Below are positions 35,116-45,900 of a stretch of 64,000 nucleotides of DNA, piece by piece. The DNA comes from Posidonia oceanica. Lineage: Eukaryota; Streptophyta; Magnoliopsida; Alismatales; Posidoniaceae. The DNA lies in contig JAZBRS010000057.1 of NCBI GenBank assembly GCA_037176725.1, positions 85,023,501-85,087,500 on the forward strand. Direction: 5' to 3'. A program made the position numbers and the translations under genes. The notes under the pieces were generated by a model that was given only the letters and a program-made list of their open reading frames with translations, searched no databases and was not told the DNA's origin. The first letter of the stretch is position 1. Each line of letters starts with the position of its first letter.

Positions 35116-36302
35116 CAGCAGCAGACAAGAGAACTCTGGCGTGTCTGGCGTCAAAGTATGTGTTGGGGGCTGGGCAGCTGTACAGAAGGTCATATAATCA
35201 GATGCTACTACGCTGCCTGGACAAATCGGAGGCTGACACGCTGATGCTCCAAGTGCATGCAGGGACCTGTGGCCCACACATGAACGGCGTCCTCCTGGCC
35301 AAGAAGATCATGCTTCAAGGATATTTCTGGCAGACCACGGAAGCTGACTGCTGCCGGTTTGTGCGTAAATGTCACAACTGCCAGATCCATGGTAACTTCA
35401 TCAAGGCCCCTCCACATCAACTGCACAACATATCTTCGCCATGGCCTTTCTCCACCTGGGGGATCGATGTCATTGGCGCCATCCACCCTGCTACTTCAAA
35501 TGGTCATCGTTACATTCTGGTGGCGATTGATTACTTTACCAAGTGGGTGGAAGCAGCCTCTTACAGGACAGTCACCGCTATGGCAACAAAAAAATTTATC
35601 AAGAACAATATCATTGCCCGGTATGGGGTCCCGCACTCAGTCATCTCTGATAATGGCACAAACTTCATTGCCAAGAGGATCGAGGAATACCTGCAAAGTC
35701 TCAAGATCAAACATCATCGATCCTCGCCCTATCGGCCACAGATGAACGGAGCAGTGGAGTCTGTAAACAAGAACATTGTCAAAATCCCGAAGAAAATGGC
35801 AGAAACCCACAAGGATTGGCACGACAAGCTCCCGTACGCACTCTGGGCGTACAGGACATCAATCCGGACCTCTACAGGAGCCACCCCGTACTCTCTGGTG
35901 TACGGAATGGAAGCGGTGTTACCTGTTGAAGTAGAGATCCCCTCTCTGCGGATCCTATGAGAAGCTGAGTTGGAAGAGGCAGAATGGGTCGAAGACCGCT
36001 GCATCCAACTGAACTTAATTGATGAGCGCAGACTGCAAGCTATGCACAACGCTCACTGCTACCAGAAGCGGATGGCCAGAGCATTCTTGAAGAAGGTCCA
36101 GCCCAGAAACTTTCAGCTAGGGGACCTTGTATTGCGCGCCATTCATTTGCCTGATGGTCGAGGGAAATTCCGACCCAATTGGCGTGGCCCCTTTGTGGTC
36201 AAGCAGATCTTTTCGGGAGGCGCTGCAACTCTTGAGGATATGGACCGGGTCGAGCAGTCTGAGCCCGTCAACCTCTGCTATCTGAAGAAGTACTATCAGT
36301 AG
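35116..36302 (+). pseudogene. Element A integrase
   Basis: The zinc-binding HHCC region spans about 35240-35385 (VHAGTCGPHMNG, then KCHNCQIHG). The catalytic core shows the DDE triad: WGIDVIG (35460), ISDNGTNFI (35650) and GAVESVNKN (35755). The C-terminal part includes GDLVLRAIHLPDGRGKFRPNWRGPFVVKQIF, typical of Ty3/Gypsy integrases, and ends YLKKYYQ-stop at 36302. TGA at 35958 replaces an Arg codon of D (CGA to TGA). It would insert the cDNA into chromosomes; the 5-base duplication fits this class. Confidence 0.93.
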
Positions 36303-37632
36303 CCGAAAGCGGCCCTGTTGCAGATGCCCTTCTCCCACTTGCACTTGCATTCTCACCTCTTGCCACCTCTATTTCAAATCATCATCGTCATCCTTTCAGC
36401 TCTTGCATTCTCTCTTTTCAAATCATCATCGTCACCCTCTCAAGCATTGCATTTTTGGCCCGATGATGAAAACCGGAAGTGCTTGCCTGCTCTGGAAAGA
36501 GTCACCCTACCTCACCTGGCACTACTCAGATGTCTTAGCTAGTGAGGGAGCCACCACCAATCAGGACAGGCGAACCGCCTAATCTCACAAGGACATACAC
36601 CTCTGAGGGAGAAAAAATGTTAGGATGTGAGTCTGGAAAAAGTGAGAGTAGACACCTAGGTTTGGGCACATCCAAGGAACAGAAGACGAAGACAAAAGTC
36701 GGCCCTAGAGATAGGGGTGTGCAGTCTAACCCTGCTCCTTCTACCCATCACACGGCAGACCCAAAGCCTAAATCCATTACATTTCAAACACCCTCCTTTT
36801 TCCACCAAAATGGGGATAGCAAAAGCCTAAAAAAAAAAAAAAAAAAGAGAGAAAAGCAAAACAACAAGCAAAAAAGAGAGATAGAACAAAAACCCAAAAA
36901 AAAAAGGGGAAAAAGCAAGCAAAGCAAAAAAAACAAAAAAAAACAAAAAAAAAGAGAAGAAGAAAAAGGAAAATGCAGCCCGAAAAACACAGGCACCATT
37001 ATCCCCCATGCTTCACTAGAGATCCCCAGCATGTCGAGCTTAAAAGAATCTACCACATCCCTTCAAGAGCGAACACTCACCCTCTCCTGGCTAGGGGTAG
37101 AGAAAGACTGCATACCTATGAGGGAGAAATCAATCAAAAAAAAAGAGAGCTGAAAGAATAGGTGTAGGTCCTGAGAGTTTGGCCAATAGCCTGTCCTCAC
37201 CACACCACCACCTGTACAATGCCAACACCTGTTCCGGAGCGCCACCAGCAAGCCAAGAGTCTAGGTAGGGCCCAGTGAGTCAGGGACCACTCCCTTCCTT
37301 TGCAGCAGGCACCAAAGCACTCCGTATGCTGAGGGCACCCAAGCATACTCATCCATCTAAGCATACTAGCCACCTCATAAGCATATTAATCACTGCATCA
37401 TGCATACATGCATCCTCTTCTATCATTACTCTTCTAGCAATCATTCCGCTCTGCAACTCGCTTCGACTCTGAGACAGTACTTCTCCCCAGTAGAGCACAT
37501 TGACGCCACTCGAGCTGCGCTGGTCCAGATCTCCTGCCGGCCCTCGCCCCCGTGTCCGCAAGACTGCTGCAGAATCCCCCAGGTACCTTCAAGCTTCGCA
37601 ACTATCAGCCTGTATCTTCTGCAACCAGCGCA
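36303..37632 (+). mobile_element. Element A spacer between integrase and extra ORF
   Basis: No coding capacity is evident. It contains CT-rich sequence, then an A-rich tract (36828-36975) with runs of up to nineteen A and AAAAGCAAGC-like words, then a block (37160-37320) shared with F (15420-15600) and, reversed, with D (about 59330-59480). Conservation of the order in three elements suggests a function, possibly a splice-acceptor or internal initiation region for the downstream ORF; this is inference. Confidence 0.7.
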
Positions 37633-38835
37633 ATGGGCTTCCCTACTCTGTTGACTCCCGCACACTGCTCGGAAACCCTGCGAGAATGGATCGGCAGGCT
37701 CACTCAAGAAGACTGTGAGAAGCTGCGCCTCCAGGGGGTCCCAACTAAACTGCTGAAGGTTGCTGATATGGAAGTCAGCCGTCACCTTCTGTGTGCCACC
37801 GCAAGATTCTGGAAACCGGCGCACCATGTCTTTTGCTTTGGCAAAACTGAGCTGACACCTACACTGGAAGAGGTGCGTCGAATCTGCAGCTTTTCCAAGA
37901 TCCTAGGGCCGCCTGTTTTCATGAGGCGAGATGGATATCTCAAGGTCCTGAGCCAGCTGACAGGGCTCCCCACTCGAACCTACCAACAGAAACTAATCTG
38001 CACCAGTGGGCCTGAACTTATGCTTCGCCTTGCACACTTCGATGATATCATGAACAAGCGTGCAGAACTCGGAGATGGGCTGTGGCTCCGAGGATTTGTT
38101 ATCCGCTTCCTGGGTGAGCTGATCTTTACCCATGGCTGACTAACAGTGGCCATTGAGGTTGCAGAGATTGCGTTAGCTGTGGTGACCCAGCACATAGACC
38201 TGGCACCAGTTGTCCTGGCAGAGACCTATCGCGGGCTGGACCGCATCTCTCATCGCTGCCGCAACTTCCACGGTTGCGGAGCACTCATACAAGTCTGGCT
38301 GATCGCGCACTTAGAGATGAACCTCTTGCGCCCTCAAGTATATGCCTTTGAAGCTTACTGCAGCAGCGCCTGTGCCAAGACAGACAAGAGCGTCAAAGAA
38401 GAGTACGAGAGGCTGTCAGCGCTGACTGACGACGCTGTGATATGGCGTATCGTCCCCTCTGTAGCCGAGCCATTTACTGTCTTCTTCAGCGCGCGCGACA
38501 CGCGGCTGATCATTCTACCAGGCTTCACAGCAGGCGTAGAGTACCATCCAATCAGGGTCATGCGCCAGTTCGACTTCCAGCAGGGTGCCTTCATTGACAG
38601 TACAGCACCCGAGCTTCTACAGCTGTACCCTCTCAGCACAACTGCCCCAACCAAGAAGCTCGCTAGTCTGATGCAGCATGGGGTTCAATCAACAGACATT
38701 GCAGCCGTGAGAGGTATGGGATGCACCCCAGAATATGAAGCTGAAGTCCGTGAGCCTTGGCCTATTATTGAGGTCCCGCCAGGCGGCCCCCTATTCCCCG
38801 ACTCCAGGCAGTCGAAGAAGGCTCGAACTGACTAG
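37633..38835 (+). pseudogene. Element A extra 3' ORF, plant-mobile-domain/DUF7745-like
   Basis: 401 codons in a different frame from pol, on the sense strand after integrase. The ATG of MGFPTLLTP is chosen because D starts its similarity there. Recognisable stretches: SETLREWIGRLTQEDCEKL, HHVFCFGKTELTPTLEEVRRI at about residue 63-84, WLRGFVIRFLGEL, then NFHGCGALIQVWLIAHLE at about residue 212-229 and a basic C-terminus SKKARTD. The FGKTELTPTLEE and HGCGALIQVW pattern resembles plant mobile domain or DUF7745 proteins, which are known to occur in plant transposons. TGA at 38137 (residue 169) replaces an Arg codon of D. No catalytic residues are recognised; the function is unknown. Confidence 0.72.
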
Positions 38836-39149
38836 GCCATTGTGCAATCATCATGTGGTCTTCTTTCAAGTCATGCTGTACATCTTTTGGCCTGCCACAG
38901 GCGTTGTACTCATCAAGCTTTATCAATGAAAAAACTGTTTCTGCTATCTGCTTGCGCTTCAAGACTGTTCAATGCATTGCATATTCATTATCATCATCAT
39001 CTCAGGCCCTCTGGCCAGACTTGCAGCCATCGCAACGCAGCAGGGTCCTCAGCACCCAATCCGGAGTCCGGAACCTCTGCGGACCCACGTCGTCAAGCTA
39101 CGCCATCTGGCGTCCCCAGCTGGTCGTCCCCAGCTGGATCATCATCCCC
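38836..39149 (+). mobile_element. Element A, sequence after the extra ORF
   Basis: About 310 bases without a credible ORF. It resembles normal 3' untranslated sequence, T-rich and then GC-richer, leading into the repeat array. I see no further structure in it. Confidence 0.6.
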
Positions 39150-39670
39150 AACGGGCTGGCACCCCAAACTGCTCGGCGATAGGTCCGTCAACCTGTCATC
39201 ATCCTCAGCTGATCATCCCCAGCTGAGTCCTCTACAAGCTGGCACCCCAAACTGCTCGGCGAAAGGTCCGTCAACCTGTCATCCTCCTCAGCTGATCATC
39301 CCCAGCTGAGTCCCCTACGGGCTGGCACCCCAAACTGCTCGGCGAAAGGTCCGTCAACCTGTCATCCTCCTCAGCTGATCATCCCCAGCTGAGTCCCCTA
39401 CGGGCTGGCACCCCAAACTGCTCGGCGAAAGGTCCGTCAACCTGTCATCATCCTCAGCTGATCATCCCCAACTGAGTCTCCAGCGGGCTGGCACCCCAAA
39501 CTGCTCGGCGAAAGGTCTGTCAACCTGTCATCATACTCAGCTGATCATCCCCAGCTGAGTCCCCTGCAGGCTGGCAACCCCAACTGCTCGGCGATAGGTC
39601 CGTTAACCTATCATTTGGGCTGATATCCCTAACTATTCGGCGATAGGTCCGTCAACCTATCACCTTGCAT
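39150..39670 (+). repeat. About 82-base tandem repeat, element A (about 6 copies)
   Basis: Units run GGGCTGGCACCCC, AACTGCTCGGCGAAAGGTC, CGTCAACCTGTCATC, then CTCAGCTGATCATCCCCAGC and TGAGTCCCCTAC. Each has TCAGCTG/CAGCTGA as an inverted repeat and a second stem around CCGTCA; the last units (39593-39612) have the perfect stem GATAGGT/ACCTATC. The first half of the unit is a relative of the 48-49-base unit at 41557, so both arrays probably share an ancestor. Confidence 0.85.
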
Positions 39671-41129
39671 TGCACATAGCTATCATCTCATGCATTCATC
39701 CCATCCTGTACATATCTGTCATCATGCATATCACCTTCTGCATACATGTCATTTCATGCATCCTGTAAAGCAAAAACGCCAAAAAATCAAGAAAATCAAA
39801 AAACGTAAAAATATTTTCTTGCATTGCTGTCGGTTTTCCCTTTTATGTTTTCTTAAACCTGAAAAACCATAAAAAATACAAAACCAATGCAAAAACCTAA
39901 AAACATGCTTGTCCCTTCCTTTCTAAAAAATACAAAACCCATAAACATTTGTATAATCAGAAACCTGGCTATGGACAAGCAAGCAGCGCCTAGAGGATGT
40001 CAAGCAGCGACAGTCTCAGGCAGGTCTCACCCGAGCAGCGCCATCTCTTGCATGTGGCCACAAAGTGAGACTGAGAGCAGAATAGAGCATCCCGCTGAGT
40101 TTCAGAACACTACAAGCAGGATCTACCTTATCAAGAGAGTCCACCGAACACAGAGAGGACCGAAGTAGAGCAGAGCATAGCCAGAGGCTGTAAGCACACA
40201 TTGCAGAGGCTGAGGGTGTACGCAGATCAGCCGAACCCTTAATGCCTCATCAGGGACTGCTACCCCAAGAGGGCGAAGTCATGCATGTCCAAAAGAATAG
40301 AGATCATGTGAGCAAAAGAATATGATAACTTGATATGCATGCTGAGCACAAAAGAAAAATGAAGAAAGAAGTTGAAGAAAGAAGGCGCTCATGAGAGGAG
40401 TGATTCGGACGAGCGTCTAAGCCACCTCAGCTATCAGCATCAAGCGCCACACTGGCAACTGCACAAGACATCATATCTGGAGGACCTGGCCCCACCCTCC
40501 GAGCGCAGCAGCACGCTCCAACCCCTGTGCAGACAACACTCATTTCCAAGAAGGCTAGATGCAGATCCAATCACTCATGAGGGGAAAAGAAACATCATCC
40601 TGTGAGCGTCAAAAGCGGTAGTCGGTCCCCGACGAATTAAGACGGAGGCTGTAAAGCTGCATCCAACGCTTCTGCTACCTACCTGCAGCCAAAGGCTATT
40701 CTCTGCGAAGCCAAAGCCTCATCCTGAGCCAAGAGTGAGAAAGAGAGCCACCGACCACAACTCGGCATGGCGTTGCTCGAGGATTGAGTCTCTTGAGTCA
40801 GGAAGTGCAGAAGCACCCTTTTAGTGCAGTTGCTTTTGAGTCCAAAGCCGCCAAAAAATGCATGCTGTAATATACTATCACCTTCTTTCCTCTCTGTTTT
40901 CGAAAATCGGAGTCAAGGATGAGCACTTTTGCCTGACCTCGCTCAGAGGCTTTGCGTTTTTCAAAAGTTTTGCCACCCACCGCGTTGGGTAGGTCCTTGA
41001 TGACCGGCATGTCCCTCGTTTGTCACCTCGTGACGCTACGAAGCATGCCCGCGCTGAGACCACTGCACTCCCACCACGGCGGGTTTCCTGTTTTCTGTAT
41101 CTGCCTGCATCCCTCATTCTTTGCATCCG
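39671..41129 (+). mobile_element. Element A non-coding region between repeat arrays
   Basis: CATGCAT-rich sequence is followed by an A-rich stretch (39765-39950) and the block from about 40481 onward that is also the first sequence of the window (element B). Short frames on both strands (for example 40372-40605 and 40798-41010) are not conserved in B beyond shared nucleotide similarity. No gene is supported. Confidence 0.65.
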
Positions 41130-41229
41130 GGCTGGCACCCCTAACTGCCCGGCGATAGGTTCGTCAACCTATCATCCATCCACTCGCTCATCCACCTTTG
41201 AATTCTTGTGCCAGGGGCGCTTCGGCTGT

Positions 41230-41426
41230 CCCCTGGTATCTTTCTGATACCAGGGGCATCTTTTTCGGCTGCCTTATGGTATCGTCCCCCTCATCATCAT
41301 TCGGGCTGGCACCCCTAACTGCCCGGCGATAGGTTCGTCAACCTATCATCCATTCATCTATCCCTCATCACATTTCGGTGCCAGGAGTGCTTCGGCTGTC
41401 CCCTGGTATCATCCTGATACCAGGGG
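41230..41426 (+). repeat. Two GGTATC hairpins, element A
   Basis: CCCCTGGTATC pairs with GATACCAGGGG across a 5-base loop at 41230-41256 (loop TTTCT) and at 41400-41426 (loop ATCCT). Both stems are perfect over 11 bases. They are separated by a GGGCTGGCACCCC unit. Confidence 0.8.
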
Positions 41427-41556
41427 CATCTTGTTTGCTGCCCTCGGTATCCCATTTCCATCCTCGTTCGGGCTGACATCCCCAACTGTCGCGGGAGCGT
41501 CTCCGAACCTCTGCCGCACCTTCGGGTTTGGCATCCCGCCCCCTTTCCACCCTCAG

Positions 41557-41990
41557 CGGGCTGATAGCCCTAACTATCCGGCGATGAGTCCGTTAACTCC
41601 TCATTCGGGCTGATAGCCCAAACTATCCGGTGATGAGTCCGTCAACTCTTCAGCGGGCTGATAGCCTTAACTATCCGGCGATGAGTCCGTTAACTCCTCA
41701 TTCGGGCTGATAGCCCTAACTATTCGGTGATGAGTCCGTTAACTCCTCAGCGGGTTGATAGCCCTAACTATCCGGCGATGAGTCCGTTAACTCCTCGTTC
41801 GGGCTAATAGCCCTAACTATCCGGCGATGAGTCCGTTAACTCCTCATTCGGGCTGATAGCCCTAACTATCCGGTGATGAGTCCGTTAACTCCTTAGCGGG
41901 CTGATAGCCCTAACTATCCGGTGATGAGTCCGTCAACTCTTCAGCGGGCTGATGGCCCTAACCATCCAGCGATAAGTCCATTAACTTATC
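41557..41990 (+). repeat. 48-49-base hairpin tandem repeat, element A (9 copies)
   Basis: Unit starts lie at 41557, 41606, 41654, 41703, 41751, 41800, 41849, 41897 and 41945. Each unit has GGGCTGATAGCCC, then AACTATCCGGYGATGAGTCC and GTTAACTCCTCA. The last copy carries the stem GATAAGT/ACTTATC (41971-41990). The ORFs over it are repeat artefacts. Confidence 0.92.
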
Positions 41991-42839
41991 ACCTCATTTC
42001 GTCGTAGTTTAATAGCATTCTGTTGCATATCATGGCATATCATCAGCATTTGCATTGCATGACATCACATAGCTTCCTTGTGTCCTCTGTAGAGTCAGTC
42101 CTCCTATTGCATTTCATCATTGCACGGACATGGCGTGCTTGGGAATCGAACCCCTGGCTCGTGTACTGCCTAAGGTATCATCCTCGGCACCCGCATGACT
42201 TTCGCAGCTTGCCGGCTTTGGATGATACTCGCAGTAGTATGCGGCCTTGGGATCATTTTCCCCGGTTCCGTATGACCGGTGCTCCACTGTTTATACCCTG
42301 CATTCTACTGCATAACATTGCATAACATTGCACCCTTATTGCGCTACTACTCCTCTGTGGTCCTTACACCAAATTCCGCACTTCGCCTTCCCGGGCCCGC
42401 GCCCGCCACCGCATGCACATCCACAGCATATTTACTTCTCAGCACTTTACTTTCCAGCATCTTTACTTTCCAGCACCTTTACATTCAGCCTTTACATTCA
42501 GTCTTTACATCCAGCACTTTCTTTACAGCAACTTTACAACCAACACTTTCCTTACAAGCACTTTACTTCCAGCAATTTCCTTTCAGCACTTTACTTTCAG
42601 CACTTTACTTTCCGCTCTTGCATTGCATTTTCCACCCTCCCGCGTGCATGCACCATCTCGCTTTCCCCTAGAGGAGTACAGCGCAGTAAGCCTTAGCATA
42701 AGCATACCATTCGCATTGCACACTTAGCATCCATCCATCTGCACCCTGCATCTTGCATTGCGGCAACGGGCTACGATTTTCGGTGCATCCACCGAATAAG
42801 TAGCTCATGCCCATAGCAAACCGCTGCTCCCGCCGGTCA
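41991..42839 (+). mobile_element. Element A region between repeat and pre-PPT block
   Basis: Non-coding, and the counterpart of 1075-2611 in B. It includes two copies of a sequence with ACTTTCGCAGCTTGCCGGC and a run of CAGCACTTTACTTTCCAGCA words (42435-42620), an irregular 10-20-base repeat. No gene is supported. Confidence 0.65.
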
Positions 42840-42906
42840 GATGGGGTGTCTTGTCAACCCTGAGCAGCGGCCTCGCTCCGCTTGACCTTGCTCAAGGAGG
42901 GGCATC
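42840..42906 (+). promoter_or_regulatory. Pre-PPT stem and polypurine tract, element A
   Basis: AAGGAGGGGCATC (42894-42906) touches the 3' LTR and is the plus-strand primer. GATGGGGTGTC (42840-42850) is a perfect 11-base complement of GACACCCCATC inside the LTR start (42911-42921), so RNA could fold with the tract in a 60-base loop. Confidence 0.85.
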
Positions 42907-45900
42907 TGTTGACACCCCATCTTGGCAGGCTTGGACCACTTGGAGCCCTCCTGGTGATTGCTGGACTCAAACCTAAACAAAAACCAAACCCTAACCCTCT
43001 TCTTTACCATTCAAAACCAGCCAACTTGACCTAAGCCTTTACCTCTCTTCCCAAGCTCAAAACCTAACCAAAATCCATAGGAAAACCCACCAACACCCAC
43101 TTAGCAAACCTACCCAAGAACTTAGAAAATCTCAAACATTAGACCATTCCCAAAAACCCTAGAAAACCTAGGCAAAACTCCCCTTTTCTACACCTTAAAA
43201 CCCCTCCAAAACCTTCTTAGAATCAAACCAAAACTTCAAAACCAACACCTCAAACCCTAGACTGCCCACTCACCAATTTTCATCCCATTCCAAGACCTTT
43301 AAGACCTCCATTCACCCAAATTATCCTTTTCTCTCTCCGGGATTATCATTTTCTCTCTCTCTCTCTCTTTTGATTATCATCTCTCTTTTCATCCCCTTCT
43401 TACCCTTTCTCTGGTCTGGCTGTGGGCCCCCCCTGTGCTTCTGTCCTTCCTCTATCTTATCCCTATTTTTTCTTTATTTTTAGCATTTTTTCTGAATTTT
43501 AGCAATCATTTTCCTCCAACCTATCTCTTTTCCTTTTATCTCCCTCTTTTTTCCATTTCTTTCCTCCTTCTCTTTTCCTTTTCTCTCTTTTGCAAAAATC
43601 CATAAAAACCCCTAAAAATCTGTAAAACCCCAAAACATAAAAGAAATAAATCAGAACCCTAAGAAAAACAATTAAAAAACATTAAACAAGCAATTAAAAA
43701 CCTAAACTTAACTAAATCAAGCTAGAAGGAAAACCAAGCATGTAAGCTAAAAAATGCAAAACAAATCAAAAGAAAACACTGAAAAATCAAGAAAAAAACT
43801 AAAATGAAATCAAAACCCACCAAGAGTAAAAACCCCATCAGAAGAATTAAAAAACAAACCCTAAAAAGAAGAATCAAAAAACAAACATTAAAACAAGTAA
43901 TTAAAGAAGCAAAAGACTTAACCTAACAAACCTAAGAAAAAACAAATTAAAAAACTTAATTAAAAGGAAAAGAAAAACACATTTAAAAGACCTAAAAACA
44001 CCTAATCAGACAAGAGAAACCTAACTAAAAACATCAAGAAAAATCAACAAATAAAAATCAAATATAACTCAAAAAGACTTAAGAAAAGAAAACCCTAAGA
44101 AGACTAAGACTTAAAAACCTAAAACCAATCCTGATTAATACGAAAATAAATCCTAAAAAATCCTAATCAATGTCCTAAGTATCTAACAAGGGAAACACAA
44201 TTTTTAAAATAATTTAAAAAGGGTTTAACAAACATTTAATCAAGTGAAAACTAATTAAAAACAAAACCAAAACCTTAAAACCCTAATCAAGCCCAAAACA
44301 CACTAATTAACCCCAAAATGGTCATTAAAAAATCTAATTAAAATCCTAATTCACAACACTACCTTTCTAGTATTTTTATTTATTTTTCCCAATTTTATTT
44401 CCTCACTTCTCCCTCTCTTTCTTCCTTCTTTCCCATTTTTCTTTCCTTTTCTTCCTTACTGGGCCCGTTGGCCCGTTTCTCCCTTCCTCCTTTATTTCTT
44501 TTTCTTTTTCTCGGCCCACAGCAGTCCGGCCCGCCTTCTTCCTCCTTCTTCTTCCTTCTTCTTCCTCAGCTTCTTCCTTCTCCTCCCGCAAAGCTGCACA
44601 GGACTCCCTCCCCGTTTTTAAATTTAATTTCTTCCCTCTCCGTCCAATCCAGCACCAGTTCGCCTCGACCTCCTCTCCTCTCAGCACCTTTTCCGGGAGG
44701 CTTTAACTGCCTGTCGTCTCGCCGGCTGCTTGTCTCCCTCAGCAGCAGTGGATCGCGCTGGTGGAATTCGAATTCCAGAGCGCACGAGCAAGCCGGAGAG
44801 CAGCTGATAAAGCCTTAGCATTCGACCCCCTTCATTGCCTTTTTTGCCGTCCGAGAGAGAGAGCTGAGAAATCCAGAGAATTCCCAAGCAAACTTCCCAC
44901 TCCTTCACCCTCTGAATTCAGTAGAACTTCCCCTTCTTTCTCCCCTGAAACCAGCCCGTTCCAGCCTCGAATTCCCTTCCATTTTGATCCCCCAAGTTCA
45001 CCCAGAAACCCAGCAATCCCCTCCCACCATTTCCCGGCCATTCCACCCCTCAGAACCACCCCAGTTCACCTGAATCCACCGCGGAGGCTAACTGCAAGCC
45101 AACTCCAACCCATTTTGGAATTCCCACCACCACAGACCGTCCTATCTTCCCAAATCTTCCTAAGTTACTCGCCTGACCTCCACCTTTCAGAAACACCTAG
45201 CCTTCAGCCTTCTCCCCTATCACAGACCGAAATCTTCACCACAAACACCTACCCCTCCTTCAGACCAGAAACGAACCCAATCTCCTATCTCACTCCACAC
45301 TCTCCAGAAATCCAAGCCAATCATCCAGATCCACTCCTCGAACTCCCAGCAACTTCCCGGAGGGCTCCATCCAGTCCGACGAGCAGCAACAGTCCCCCCC
45401 TCCTCCAGTCACTTTGCCGAACCCAAAAATTACCAGATCTTAGCCCAAGCTTCGAAGCTCGCGTCCGGACGTCTGGGAAGCACCGGAAGATCGTCCTGAA
45501 GCAGCTCCAACCTCCGCGAGTGCCCGACGACCACCGTAGCGACTAGACGAACGTCGCCGGCCAGCTCCAGAACTGCTGAGGTTGGGAGGACGTTTCAGAC
45601 GCGGAGCCAGGTAATTCCCTATACCCTCAGCTCCCTCTTCTTCCCCTGTTGCTTCTCTGCCCCTTAGAAGTAGGTTCCCGGCCCTCCTGCCCCGTTTCTG
45701 CTCGCCGCTCCGGTCGTCTTCTCCGGCGCAGTTCTCCGGTCGTCTCGTCGCTCCGGGCAGCGGAACGCAGCTCCGATGGTTGCCTCAGGTCCGCACGGGT
45801 CTCAGGAACGTTCTCCGGCCCTCAGAACGCAGCGTCGCAGCGTCGATCAGCCGGACGAAGCTTCTGAAGCTCTGCAGACCTCCGGCGATCGCTCCAGCTC

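Noticed and set aside
44761..45546. 261-codon Pro/Ser-rich frame in the 3' LTR of A
   Set aside because: The near-identical 5' LTR copy has a stop in the same frame near 22597, and composition alone explains it.
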